NCBI GenBank assembly: GCA_024692715.1
Contig: JAILMH010000043.1
Location: 1-45,759, forward strand
From: Lachnospiraceae bacterium
Lineage (GTDB): Bacteria; Bacillota; Clostridia; Lachnospirales; Lachnospiraceae
DNA: 45,759 nt
Direction of reading: 5' to 3'
Shown one piece after another: positions 25,603 to 33,762 of this stretch (the first letter of the stretch is position 1; every line of letters starts with the position of its first letter). The notes beneath the pieces were generated by a model. The model made no database searches and was not told the DNA's origin. It saw nothing but the letters and a program-made list of their open reading frames with translations. The position numbers and the translations under genes are program-made.

Positions 25603-27114
25603 TCAGCCCTGTTCTTTGTACTTCTTTAATTCAATGCACATGACGGTCCCCTCACCGCCATCGCTCTCTGCCCAGACTTTTCCGCCATGATCCTCAACGA
25701 TCTTCTTCACGATCGAAAGGCCTACCCCTGACCCTCCTTTTGCACTGTTTCTGGAAGCATCGGCGCGATAAAATCTGTCAAAAATATACGGAAGATCCTT
25801 TGATTCGATACCACAACCATTATCACCGATACTGATTTTTACATCTTCTCCGGTATCGCTGATAAAGATCGAGATCCTGCCCTCAGTCTTATCCATATAT
25901 TTTATTGAATTACCTACTATATTATTGATAACCTTCTTAAACTGGACCGGATCTGCAATAACCTTTGTCCCGGGTTCAACAGTATTATCATACTGCATCT
26001 TCATTCCCCTGGATTCGATCTCGGTCTCTAGCTCGTCTGCACAGTCATTGAAATAATCTGAGATGTCTAGTTTTACAAAATTATACGGGATTCTGTCATT
26101 ATCTATTCCCGCATAGAACGTCAGCTCATTTATGAGCCTGTCCATGTCATTAGCCTTATTGTATATTGTCTTTATGTACTTTTCGCGTCTTTCAGGTGTA
26201 TCTGCCACACCATCCATAAGTCCTTCAGCATATCCCTTGATCGACGTAACAGGAGTTTTCAGATCATGCGTAATATTTGTTACTAACGCACGATTTTCAT
26301 TCTCACTGTTGATCTTGGAATCTGCCGACTCCTTTAAACGCTTCCGCATCTCTTCAAAACTCTTGCAGAGTTGTGCTACCTCATCTTTTGTATCGGGTAC
26401 TTTTAGCTCAAAATCAAGAGTTCCCTCACCAATTTTTTCAGCAGCCTCTGTAATTTGTTTCAAAGGCGAGACCATTCCTGTGTAGATCCACGAAACAAGT
26501 GCCAGTCCTGTGAGTATCAGGATCACCACAAATGCCATACCTATCTGGTTTGTGAGCGTTCTCATACGTGGTATCAAGTCTGAAACATTCGTAACGATAA
26601 AGATACTTCCCCTGGAATGATCCTTGAACCTGAAGTCCTCCTGCTTGATCAGCATCTGAAGATTTTTTACATACATTTCTCCGCTGTAATTACTTTCCTC
26701 CGGAGCTCCATATGCCGGCAGGATATCTTTAATGTCCTTTGTTTTTTCCGAGTTTCCCGTGTAATAGATCTCGCATCCTTTCCTTACAACAAGAAAAGAA
26801 GATTTTTTGGATAACTCGCCGTTTAAGTCATCTAATACTGATTTTTTCTCAAGGCAGTTAGGGTCATCATCCGCAAGATTCTGGATCTTTTCGTAGATTT
26901 CCTCTGTCAGACCGGAAAACAGCTGAACTGTGTTCATGACCATTCCATAGGTATCACTTTCAATTCCGAAATCTCTTAGGAATGACTGCTGCTGGTATTT
27001 TGTGACAAATACCACCGTAACTGCACATAATGTTATTGGGATCACGACAATCGCCAGAAAAGTGATTGCCAGTTTTGTCTTAAATGTCATTGATACTAAG
27101 TGCCTCCATCGCAT
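25603..27114 (-). CDS. Membrane sensor histidine kinase, partner of the adjacent regulator
   Basis: This 503-residue kinase has an N-terminal helix (LAITFLAIVVIPITLCAVTV), an extracytoplasmic sensor region (about residues 35-185), a second helix (FVVILILTGLALVSWIY), a HAMP domain, the phospho-acceptor box NITHDLKTPVTSIKGYAEGL, and an ATPase domain with NIVGNSIKYMDK, GDNGCGIESKD and GGSGVGLSIVKK. It is upstream of its regulator with an 18-base gap. The start is uncertain: a GGAGG lies about 12 bases before an internal ATG (27090), which would remove eight residues. The signal is unknown. Confidence 0.94.
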   Translation of the reverse strand: MRWRHLVSMTFKTKLAITFLAIVVIPITLCAVTVVFVTKYQQQSFLRDFGIESDTYGMVMNTVQLFSGLTEEIYEKIQNLADDDPNCLEKKSVLDDLNGELSKKSSFLVVRKGCEIYYTGNSEKTKDIKDILPAYGAPEESNYSGEMYVKNLQMLIKQEDFRFKDHSRGSIFIVTNVSDLIPRMRTLTNQIGMAFVVILILTGLALVSWIYTGMVSPLKQITEAAEKIGEGTLDFELKVPDTKDEVAQLCKSFEEMRKRLKESADSKINSENENRALVTNITHDLKTPVTSIKGYAEGLMDGVADTPERREKYIKTIYNKANDMDRLINELTFYAGIDNDRIPYNFVKLDISDYFNDCADELETEIESRGMKMQYDNTVEPGTKVIADPVQFKKVINNIVGNSIKYMDKTEGRISIFISDTGEDVKISIGDNGCGIESKDLPYIFDRFYRADASRNSAKGGSGVGLSIVKKIVEDHGGKVWAESDGGEGTVMCIELKKYKEQG

Positions 27115-27124
27115 AGATAGCTTA

Positions 27125-27153
27125 AGTATAACATTTCATACAGCCCAATATAA
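27125..27153 (-). promoter_or_regulatory. Possible promoter of the two-component operon
   Basis: On the minus strand, TATACT (27125-27130) lies 17 bases from TTATAT (27148-27153). The -10 is strong and the -35 weak. The -10 is only about ten bases before the ATG at 27114, which would favour the internal start at 27090. Confidence 0.4.
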
Positions 27154-27207
27154 AAACATGGTATCAAAAAAACATAAACTTTCTATTAAGGCAAAAGCCC
27201 CAGTTTA

Positions 27208-27232
27208 AGCCTCCAGCGCCTGTCCGGAGGCT
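27208..27232 (-). terminator. Possible terminator after ahcY
   Basis: AGCCTCC (27208-27214) pairs with GGAGGCT (27226-27232) around 11 bases, just past the ahcY stop. The T run beyond it on the minus strand is short, so efficiency is uncertain. Confidence 0.45.
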
Positions 27233-27241
27233 GTGGCTGCA

Positions 27242-28489
27242 TTAAAGTCCTGACTCATTTAGATACTTTTCCTGCTCAGGAGTAAGTGTATCTATAGACT
27301 TTCCAAGGAACTGAAGTTTCTTATCGGCAACTTCGATATCTACCTCATTCGGCACATCAATAAGCTTCTCCTTGAGCTCTGATGCGTGCTCAACAAGATA
27401 TTTTGCCGAAAGAGCCTGAATAGCAAAAGACATATCCATGATTTCCGCCGGATGTCCATCTCCGCAGGCAAGATTTACGAGACGTCCTTCACCAAGGACA
27501 TATATCCAGTTTCCGTTGGAAAGCTTATATCCCATGATGTTATTACGCATCTCCGCTGTATCAACAGCGATCTCTCTAAGACGTGCCATATCGATCTCAC
27601 AGTCAAAGTGACCTGCATTACAGAGAATAGCGCCATCCTTAAGATTCATGAAATCTTCTTCATCTATTACCTTATCGCAGCCTGTAACTGTTACGAAGAA
27701 GTCACCCTTTTTAGCTGCTTCAGCCATAGGCATGACATCAAATCCATCCATAACTGCCTCAATTGCACGTACAGGATTTATCTCTGTTACGATAACTCTT
27801 GCTCCAAGACCCTTTGCTCTCATTGCAACGCCTTTACCGCACCAGCCATAGCCTGCGACAACCACGATCTTTCCGGCAACGACAAGATTTGTTGTACGGT
27901 TGATTCCATCCCATACAGACTGGCCTGTACCGTAGCGGTTATCAAAGAAATGCTTCATCATGGCATTATTTACACGGACCATAGGGAATCTGAGCTTTCC
28001 TTCACGGTTCATTGCCTCGAGACGGATAATACCTGTTGTAGTCTCCTCGCATCCGCCGATGACACCATCAATGAGATCCGTCAGCTCTGTGTGCATCATA
28101 TGTACAAGATCTCCGCCATCATCAATGATGATATTCGGACCATGCTCGAGAACTGCACGGATATGCGCTTCATACTCTTCCGGAGTAGTTCCGTGCCATG
28201 CATGAACCTCAAGTCCGGCCTTTACAAGTGCTGCAGCCACATCATCCTGAGTAGAAAGAGGATTAGAACCTGTAACATACATTTCAGCACCGCCCGCTGC
28301 AAGTACAAGGCAGAGATAAGCCGTTTTTGCTTCAAGATGCACCGAAAGTGCTATCTTCTTTCCAGCGAAAGGTTTTGTCTTTGAAAACTCGTCATAAAGC
28401 ATTGAAAGAAGCGGGCAATTTCTCTTGACCCACTCAATTTTTCTCATTCCTGATTCAGCCAGATTAATGTCTTTGATTTCACTTGCCAT
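27242..28489 (-). CDS. ahcY: Adenosylhomocysteinase-family hydrolase, short type
   Basis: AhcY-family enzymes use bound NAD to cleave S-adenosylhomocysteine or its deaminated form. The 415-residue protein has SNPLSTQDDVAAALV, DDGGDLVHMMHTEL, EETTTGIIRL, RYGTGQSVWDGINRTTN, the Rossmann motif VVVAGYGWCGKGVAMRAKG and CNAGHFDCEID. It is the short form also seen in archaea and Thermotoga. It ends LTPEQEKYLNESGL and lacks the C-terminal lysine/tyrosine tail (KPDHYRY-like) that in longer enzymes contacts NAD of the neighbouring subunit. AAGGAG precedes the ATG. It is third in an operon with an MTA/SAH deaminase, which raises the possibility that its substrate is S-inosylhomocysteine. Confidence 0.92.
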   Translation of the reverse strand: MASEIKDINLAESGMRKIEWVKRNCPLLSMLYDEFSKTKPFAGKKIALSVHLEAKTAYLCLVLAAGGAEMYVTGSNPLSTQDDVAAALVKAGLEVHAWHGTTPEEYEAHIRAVLEHGPNIIIDDGGDLVHMMHTELTDLIDGVIGGCEETTTGIIRLEAMNREGKLRFPMVRVNNAMMKHFFDNRYGTGQSVWDGINRTTNLVVAGKIVVVAGYGWCGKGVAMRAKGLGARVIVTEINPVRAIEAVMDGFDVMPMAEAAKKGDFFVTVTGCDKVIDEEDFMNLKDGAILCNAGHFDCEIDMARLREIAVDTAEMRNNIMGYKLSNGNWIYVLGEGRLVNLACGDGHPAEIMDMSFAIQALSAKYLVEHASELKEKLIDVPNEVDIEVADKKLQFLGKSIDTLTPEQEKYLNESGL

Positions 28490-28537
28490 TGTCGTTCTCC
28501 TTAGTATATTAGTTAAGTCAAAATGGTACGCTGTATA

Positions 28538-29836
28538 TCAATATTCTTTTTTATCAAGACCAAGTCTTTCACAGATCCTGCGGATCTCGTAATAAACTCT
28601 TTCCTCATCAACTGTCTTTATCTCACGGTTCTCCATTACTACCTGACCGTTGATGATGACAGTATCAACCTCTGAGCCGTTAGCTGAGTAGCAGAGCGCT
28701 GCAAGCAGGTTGTTGTTCGGCATCATAGAAGGTGTATCAAGCTTAAGTATTGCAAGATCTGCCTTCTTTCCAACTTCTATGGAACCCGTCTTATCTCCAA
28801 GCTGAAGTGCCTTCGCACCGTTGATGGTGGCAATTCGGAAGGTCTCCTTTGCGCTTATGCACTCCGGTGTATCATGTGTTCCTTTATGGATGAGTGAAAG
28901 GAATCCCATCTCACGGAACATATTCTGTCCATTGTTTGAAGCTGCTCCGTCAGTTCCGAGGCAAACGTTGATGCCTGCTGCCATCATTTCCGGAACAGGT
29001 GCAAAGCCGTTTCCAAGCTTCATGTTTGAGCATGGGTTTGTAACCACGCTTACATTGTGCTCCTTCAATATCTGCATATCACTCTCGTTGACTCTTATGC
29101 AGTGTGCAGCGATCGTCGGATGATCAAAGATTCCTGCCTTGAGGACATATTCTGTAGGAGTGCAGTTATACTGCTTTCTCATGTTCTCGCTTTCAACAGC
29201 GCCTTCCGCCAGGTGGATATGAATTCCAAGATCATGCTCCCCGGCCACATCTGCAACCATACGAAGATAATCCGGGCCGCAGCTATAAGGTGCATGCGGA
29301 TTAAGGAAAAACGAAAGTCTGCCGCACTGTTCTCCGTCCTTCATTTCATCAAAAGCCTCAAGAAGACGGCGATCATTTTTATCATACTGGTCTCCAACAA
29401 GGCCACGACCTATCACTGCCCTCATTCCTGATTTAATAGCAGCTTTTGTTGTCTGATGAATATTCATCTGCTGATCGTTAAATGTTGTCGTACCGGACTT
29501 GATCATTTCGATCTGTCCAAGAAGTGAACCCCAGTATGCATCCTCATTCAAAAGCTGGTCTTCGATAGGATTTACTGTATTAAAAAGCCAATCAGTAAAG
29601 GAAAGATCGTCTGCACAGTTTCTCATCATCGACATATATGTGTGAGTATGTGCATTGATAAGACCGGGTATTACAAATCTGTTCTTTCCGTCAATAGTCG
29701 TATCCGCCCTAAATCCTTCAGGCTCCTTATCGATTCCTGTAATATTTTCTCCGTCAATATAAATGGTATGGCGTCCGATGACATCCTTTTCACCCTCAGG
29801 CAGAACTGCCAGGGCATCTTTAATAATAATTCCCAT
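28538..29836 (-). CDS. mtaD: 5-methylthioadenosine / S-adenosylhomocysteine deaminase
   Basis: This 432-residue amidohydrolase-superfamily enzyme has the metal motif NAHTHTYMSMMRN, the HIHLAEGAVESE and AAHCIRVNESD histidines and the catalytic aspartate in LGTDGAASNN. The Thermotoga TM0936-type family removes the adenine amino group from MTA, SAH or adenosine. Close relatives include guanine and other deaminases, but the adjacent ahcY makes the SAH role most likely (inference). AAAGGA precedes the ATG. It is second in the operon, two bases after the TIM-barrel gene and 48 bases before ahcY. Confidence 0.9.
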   Translation of the reverse strand: MGIIIKDALAVLPEGEKDVIGRHTIYIDGENITGIDKEPEGFRADTTIDGKNRFVIPGLINAHTHTYMSMMRNCADDLSFTDWLFNTVNPIEDQLLNEDAYWGSLLGQIEMIKSGTTTFNDQQMNIHQTTKAAIKSGMRAVIGRGLVGDQYDKNDRRLLEAFDEMKDGEQCGRLSFFLNPHAPYSCGPDYLRMVADVAGEHDLGIHIHLAEGAVESENMRKQYNCTPTEYVLKAGIFDHPTIAAHCIRVNESDMQILKEHNVSVVTNPCSNMKLGNGFAPVPEMMAAGINVCLGTDGAASNNGQNMFREMGFLSLIHKGTHDTPECISAKETFRIATINGAKALQLGDKTGSIEVGKKADLAILKLDTPSMMPNNNLLAALCYSANGSEVDTVIINGQVVMENREIKTVDEERVYYEIRRICERLGLDKKEY

Positions 29837-29838
29837 AT

Positions 29839-30780
29839 TTATCCTTTCTCTATCCTGTCAGCAAGATACACACCTATCTCATGTGTAAATCTTCTTGCCG
29901 CATCTGTCAATTCCTCCGGGACACAATAAAGAGCAGAACCTGTCTCAAAATTAACCGTTCCGCTGTATCCGATCTTATGGAGAGCTTTGATCAAACCTTC
30001 CCAGTCTGTAACAGGCTTTCCGCCCCAGCTCCCCGCATAGGTATAAGGTATTCCATGCAGATCAGCTATTCCGTCATTATCATGAAGATGAACAGCTCTT
30101 AAGTTATCTCCAAGCCTTGTCACAAACTCATAAATGTTCCTTCCAAGCAATGCTGCATGCCCTGCATCAAAGCAAAATCCAAAAATTCTTTTTTCTTCAT
30201 TTGCATTGAGAATATGCAGGTATTCCAGTGCTTCTCCCGGTTCAGAGCACGCTCCGTCCCTCGCCTTTCCATTTTTCATGAGAAAGAGGTTTTCAAGACA
30301 TATTACAACATCTGCCTCTTTTGCAGCATCTATAAGGCTGCAGAAAAATTGAAGATTTACCTTCTTTTCTTCTTTCTTTTTTGCCGCATCACGAAAAGTA
30401 AACGGATGTATCACGAGATACGGTATCTTCATCCATCCCGCAAGCGCGATTACCTTTTTTGTTATTTCCACAAAATGCTCGTATCCTTCTTCGTTGCCTT
30501 CCGGATAATCTATAAACGGCGCATGAGCCTGCCCGAAAGTCAGCCCGTATCTTTCCGCCGCTTCACGACACGGCTTAAAATATTCTTTAAGCTCATTTAA
30601 CGTTCTATCGTAAAAACAGCTTCCGTCCACCGCAGCAAATGTGTCATAATCTCCGTACATTTCAAAATTGAAATCTACGCATTCAAAACCTGCTTCGCGG
30701 ATCTTCTCCATCCCGGTCTCAGGGGAGTCTCCAATATTTCTGAAAATAGTACCAATTCCCTGTAAACTTGTCTTTAACAT
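29839..30780 (-). CDS. Xylose-isomerase-like TIM-barrel protein (sugar phosphate isomerase/epimerase family)
   Basis: This 313-residue protein has the AP-endonuclease-2/xylose-isomerase-like barrel. Probable metal ligands lie in VICLENLFLM (glutamate), GFCFDAGHAALLG (aspartate and histidine), LRAVHLHDNDG (histidine and aspartate) and TVNFETGSA (glutamate). The reaction is not deducible; relatives act on sugars, inositols or hydroxypyruvate. It is the first gene of the operon with the SAH deaminase and ahcY, so it may act on the ribose part of the nucleoside or be functionally linked in another way (inference). No ribosome site is visible before the ATG, and a -10-like TAGAAT preceded by TGA (30788-30796) is so close that the mRNA may be nearly leaderless. 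Confidence 0.85.
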   Translation of the reverse strand: MLKTSLQGIGTIFRNIGDSPETGMEKIREAGFECVDFNFEMYGDYDTFAAVDGSCFYDRTLNELKEYFKPCREAAERYGLTFGQAHAPFIDYPEGNEEGYEHFVEITKKVIALAGWMKIPYLVIHPFTFRDAAKKKEEKKVNLQFFCSLIDAAKEADVVICLENLFLMKNGKARDGACSEPGEALEYLHILNANEEKRIFGFCFDAGHAALLGRNIYEFVTRLGDNLRAVHLHDNDGIADLHGIPYTYAGSWGGKPVTDWEGLIKALHKIGYSGTVNFETGSALYCVPEELTDAARRFTHEIGVYLADRIEKG

Positions 30781-30855
30781 AACTATAATTCTATCATAAA
30801 AAATTTAACAATTGTGTATCCATTGTAAAATGTATTTTGCAAAATTGTATTTTCC

Positions 30856-30872
30856 GATCAACTTCTTTGATC
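30856..30872. promoter_or_regulatory. Inverted repeat upstream of the SAH operon
   Basis: GATCAA (30856-30861) and TTGATC (30867-30872) are perfect arms around five bases, about 75 bases before the first gene of the operon. It is a candidate operator. Confidence 0.4.
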
Positions 30873-30897
30873 ATACTGTATTTCGCCTTTTTACAAA

Positions 30898-31121
30898 TTT
30901 TAGGCATATATAATTTTTCTGTTTATCTATATTCTAAAATCTCGCATGTTTTTCCTTTTTTTATCCCGTTTTAGGCATATATAAAAAAATTCACTTTTAC
31001 AGGCTGCGTATTCACTAAAAACGGGTTTATAAACTTACACTTTTCCAATATATGCCAAATCATAAAAATACACTCCCAAATTTCAGGCACAATAATAACT
31101 TTTCTCAATATATGCCAAATC
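30898..31121. repeat. Four-copy GGCATATAT motif in inverted arrangement
   Basis: Two copies of TTTTAGGCATATATAA (30898-30913 and 30969-30984) are identical over 16 bases. Two copies of CAATATATGCCAAATC (31046-31061 and 31106-31121) are identical to each other and are the reverse complement of the same core. A degenerate fifth copy (TTTCAGGCACAATAAT) begins near 31081. Copies on the same strand are 71 and 60 bases apart. Confidence 0.75.
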
Positions 31122-31147
31122 GTACACAGCATCCACAGATTTACAGA

Positions 31148-31190
31148 CAAAAAAAGCTGCGGAAAATGCATTCACTCATTTCCCACAGCT
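31148..31190 (-). terminator. Terminator of the potassium module
   Basis: On the minus strand AGCTGTGGGAAATG (31177-31190) pairs with CATTTTCCGCAGCT (31155-31168), with G-U or mismatched positions at two sites, followed by seven T (31148-31154). It lies 34 bases after the stop of the 55-aa gene. The stem resembles the ddl terminator at 4500-4541. Confidence 0.88.
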
Positions 31191-31223
31191 ATATGTATAT
31201 ATTGAGGTTTAACGATTATCAGG

Positions 31224-31391
31224 TTAAAATCTGAAATGCTCATAAACCTTTTGTAACAGTATATTCTGACGCATATGCTTTCTGCCCGTCATAATGTTAT
31301 CCTCTGTAACATTCTGTGTCACTATCCTGACTAATATCACCAGTGCTATCGCTTCAAAAATAAATCCTAATATAAGAATGCTGCTGCTCAT
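31224..31391 (-). CDS. 55-residue membrane protein at the end of the Ktr-KdpDE module
   Basis: This unlisted small gene encodes an N-terminal hydrophobic helix (ILILGFIFEAIALVILVRIV, residues about 5-24) and a polar, basic C-terminal half that includes TGRKHMRQNILLQKVYEHF. GGGAGGG lies about nine bases before the ATG, and a strong terminator lies 34 bases after the stop. It lies 116 bases downstream of kdpE on the same strand. I do not recognise the family. The position suggests a small accessory subunit or modulator of the potassium system, but it could equally have its own promoter in the gap; that link is inference. Confidence 0.72.
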   Translation of the reverse strand: MSSSILILGFIFEAIALVILVRIVTQNVTEDNIMTGRKHMRQNILLQKVYEHFRF

Positions 31392-31507
31392 AATCAACCC
31401 TCCCAGCTGCTTAAATATAACTTCTTCAAGTACACCCTAATTATTAAACAGCCGGGATAAAACAGGTGTTAAATTCCGGTCAGCGGTATTAAGATTGAAT
31501 AAAGATT

Positions 31508-32209
31508 TTACAGTCGATTCATTCTGTATCCAATCCCTATATGAGTCTGTATATACTGCGGATCTGAAGGATTTTTCTCTATCTTCTTTCGAAGTGATAC
31601 CACAAACACACGCAGTGTTGCCACATCACTTTCCAGCGAATTGCCCCATATATGGTCTGTAATAAAAGTATGTGTTAAAACCTTTCCCACATTTTTAGCC
31701 ATTAAACATAAAAGCTTATATTCTATCGGAGTAAGCTGCAGCTCTTCGCCTTCGAGATAAGCAGTTCCGGCCGCATAATCGATCTTAAGATCACCATTTA
31801 CAAATACAGGTTCAGAATCATTATTTCTCTCTGACGCTGCAAGACGCCGCTGGGCAACACGAATGCGAGCTAAAAGCTCATTTACAGAAAAAGGCTTTGT
31901 AAGATAATCATCAGCTCCGGCATCCAGTGCCTTGATCTTATCTGTATCCTCACTTCTGGCACTGACTACAATGACCGGCATCTCACTCCAACTCCTGAGC
32001 GTCTTAATGATCTCCACTCCATCCATATCCGGAAGTCCCAGATCCAACAGTACCACATCCGGCTGATATGATGTCAGCTCACGTTCAGCATCTATTCCCG
32101 ATGCTGCAGTCTTAAAAACATATCCATTTGCTTTCAGCGTAGTTGACATAAGTTTTCTGATCGGAGCATCATCTTCGACTATAAGTATTTTACACTCACT
32201 GTTGTTCAT
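31508..32209 (-). CDS. kdpE: KdpE-like response regulator
   Basis: This 233-residue OmpR-family regulator has a receiver domain with ILIVEDDAPIRKLMSTTLK, the phospho-acceptor in DVVLLDLGLPDMDGVE, and DDYLTKPFSVNELLAR. Its winged helix contains LTPIEYKLLCLMAKNVGKVL and ends THIGIGYRMNRL, as in KdpE. The best start is the ATG at 32209 behind GGGAG; the frame is open three bases further to a TTG. It overlaps the kinase gene by 14 bases. In place of a KdpFABC pump, the genes upstream encode a Ktr/Trk system, the likely target (inference). Confidence 0.92.
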   Translation of the reverse strand: MNNSECKILIVEDDAPIRKLMSTTLKANGYVFKTAASGIDAERELTSYQPDVVLLDLGLPDMDGVEIIKTLRSWSEMPVIVVSARSEDTDKIKALDAGADDYLTKPFSVNELLARIRVAQRRLAASERNNDSEPVFVNGDLKIDYAAGTAYLEGEELQLTPIEYKLLCLMAKNVGKVLTHTFITDHIWGNSLESDVATLRVFVVSLRKKIEKNPSDPQYIQTHIGIGYRMNRL

Positions 32210-33743
32210 CAATGTTTATCTCCCTGAGAGGTATAGAAAATGTCATAACCGTACCATGCGGCTTATTATCCTCAGCTTTAATGATCCCGCCATGTGCCGT
32301 CACAATAAGTTTACATAAAGCTAATCCAAGACCAAGACTTCTTCTGCTGTCAGCCAGCTGTTTTGTCCCGTTATAAAACATTTCAAAGATGTGCGGTTTA
32401 TACTCGTCCGAAATACCCGGGCCATTATCCTCTATCTTTACAAAAGCCATGTTTCTGCTCTTCCATGAACTTATCATGATCTCAGACCCTGCCGGCGAAT
32501 ACTTTATAGAGTTATTAACTATATTTATTATTACCTGAATTATCAGATGAACATCTATCTGCACAAGAAGAAGGTCTTTAGCCGGATTTACTTTTATTTT
32601 GTAATCTCTGCTCCGCCTGTCGATATGTTTTAACGACTCGTTAATGACATCCTCTAAAAGCTCTGTATTACTGTGGAGGTTGATCTTTCCCTCTTCTACT
32701 CTGCTTATCGCAAGAATATTTTCTACCAGATTATCAAGCCACATCGCATCATCATAGATATCCGTATACATCTGCAGCTTTGCCTTTTCATCAAACCCGT
32801 TTTCTGAATGCATCAGATTGCTGGCATTCCCTGAAATCGAAGTAAGAGGAGTTCTCAGATCATGAGAAATTGCTCTGAGAAGATTTGCTCTGAACTGCTC
32901 ATTTTTTGTTTTAAGCTTCTCTTCCTCTCTCTCCGCCGTGATACGCATATTTTCGATCATCAGCGTACATTCCTCAACTACTGATTCGACTATTTTCGAG
33001 CTGTCCTCGTCAAGACCCTCAGGTCCTGTCATTATTCCAACAACTCCATAAGTATGCCCGTTAAGTGCGATCGGATAATAAAGTCCTCCGGCTCCCGGAT
33101 ACACCTCTGTGGCAGCTCCCGCAACCTTTCTGGTCTTATACACCCAGTTAAAGGTGTCCACCTCCATAGGTAATCCAAAATGCCGCTCCGCTGATGCCGG
33201 ATAACAAAGTCTGAGCGGTACATCCTCATCAAGAAGAGTAAAGAGCACATCCATATTCAGCATTTTATGAAGCTGGCTTCCTGTGAGAGCTGCTATCTCC
33301 TTTCTTCCCCTGGCCTTATTCAACATCCGGCTAGTGTCTAAAAGGAGCTGTGTCTTTCGTGAAGTCTGTGCCGCTGCCTTTGCCGTACCCTTAAGCCTGT
33401 AAGTCAGGCTTCCGGAAAGGAACGATACTACAAACATTACGATAAATGTCATTAAATAATTTGAATCATAAGCCCACAGCGTATACTTTGGCTCGATGAA
33501 AAAGAAATTGTAAGTAAATACTCCGACAAAGGAAGAAATCAGATTCTTCGCTCTTCCCTCGCCTATAACTGCCGATATCATCACCGCCAGGATATACAAT
33601 GCAATTATGGTTTCATTCGAAAACCCGGCATCGTGAAACACGATTCCCTGAACGGTGGCTATAGTAATAATTCCGAGACTTATCCCAAGTCCCTTCAGTT
33701 CATATAATAATCTGTGCTTAGGAAGCTTAAACTTCTTAAACAT
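32196..33743 (-). CDS. kdpD: KdpD-like sensor kinase lacking the N-terminal cytosolic domains
   Basis: This 515-residue kinase matches the C-terminal half of KdpD. It has four transmembrane helices of the DUF4118 type (about residues 15-115, with VGVFTYNFFFIEPKYTLWAY as signature), a GAF-like domain (about 135-265), and the phospho-acceptor box AISHDLRTPLTSISGNASNL. The ATPase domain has IVNNSIKYSP, IEDNGPGISDEY and RSLGLGLALCKL. The classical protein of about 890 residues starts with a KdpD/Usp cytosolic region that senses K+ or binds c-di-AMP; it is absent here. GGAGG lies before the ATG and the gene follows trkA by 19 bases, so it is part of the potassium operon. Confidence 0.9.
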   Translation of the reverse strand: MFKKFKLPKHRLLYELKGLGISLGIITIATVQGIVFHDAGFSNETIIALYILAVMISAVIGEGRAKNLISSFVGVFTYNFFFIEPKYTLWAYDSNYLMTFIVMFVVSFLSGSLTYRLKGTAKAAAQTSRKTQLLLDTSRMLNKARGRKEIAALTGSQLHKMLNMDVLFTLLDEDVPLRLCYPASAERHFGLPMEVDTFNWVYKTRKVAGAATEVYPGAGGLYYPIALNGHTYGVVGIMTGPEGLDEDSSKIVESVVEECTLMIENMRITAEREEEKLKTKNEQFRANLLRAISHDLRTPLTSISGNASNLMHSENGFDEKAKLQMYTDIYDDAMWLDNLVENILAISRVEEGKINLHSNTELLEDVINESLKHIDRRSRDYKIKVNPAKDLLLVQIDVHLIIQVIINIVNNSIKYSPAGSEIMISSWKSRNMAFVKIEDNGPGISDEYKPHIFEMFYNGTKQLADSRRSLGLGLALCKLIVTAHGGIIKAEDNKPHGTVMTFSIPLREINIDEQQ

Positions 33744-33762
33744 CCCCCTCTACCTCCAGGCC

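Larger units (their letters stand above)
30781..31223. other. Intergenic region with regulatory and repeat elements
   Basis: These 443 bases lie upstream of the SAH operon and downstream of the potassium module. They are very AT-rich and hold no convincing gene; open frames over 60 codons here have no ribosome site and are composed of the repeats. They do contain an inverted repeat (30856-30872), four copies of a GGCATATAT motif in two orientations, a CCCGTTTT/AAAACGGG pair (30965-30972 and 31018-31025) and a terminator (31148-31190). Confidence 0.7.

Noticed and set aside
27386..28384. 332-codon plus-strand open frame
   Set aside because: It is antisense to ahcY throughout, has no ribosome site and an unnatural Cys/His/Ile-rich composition; a shadow frame.
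31052..31234. 60-codon plus-strand frame in the repeat region
   Set aside because: Built from the GGCATATAT repeats and the terminator stem, with no ribosome site.
31508..33743. Full KdpFABC-DE system
   Set aside because: Only the kinase C-terminal half and KdpE are present; no KdpA, KdpB or KdpC gene is seen in the window.
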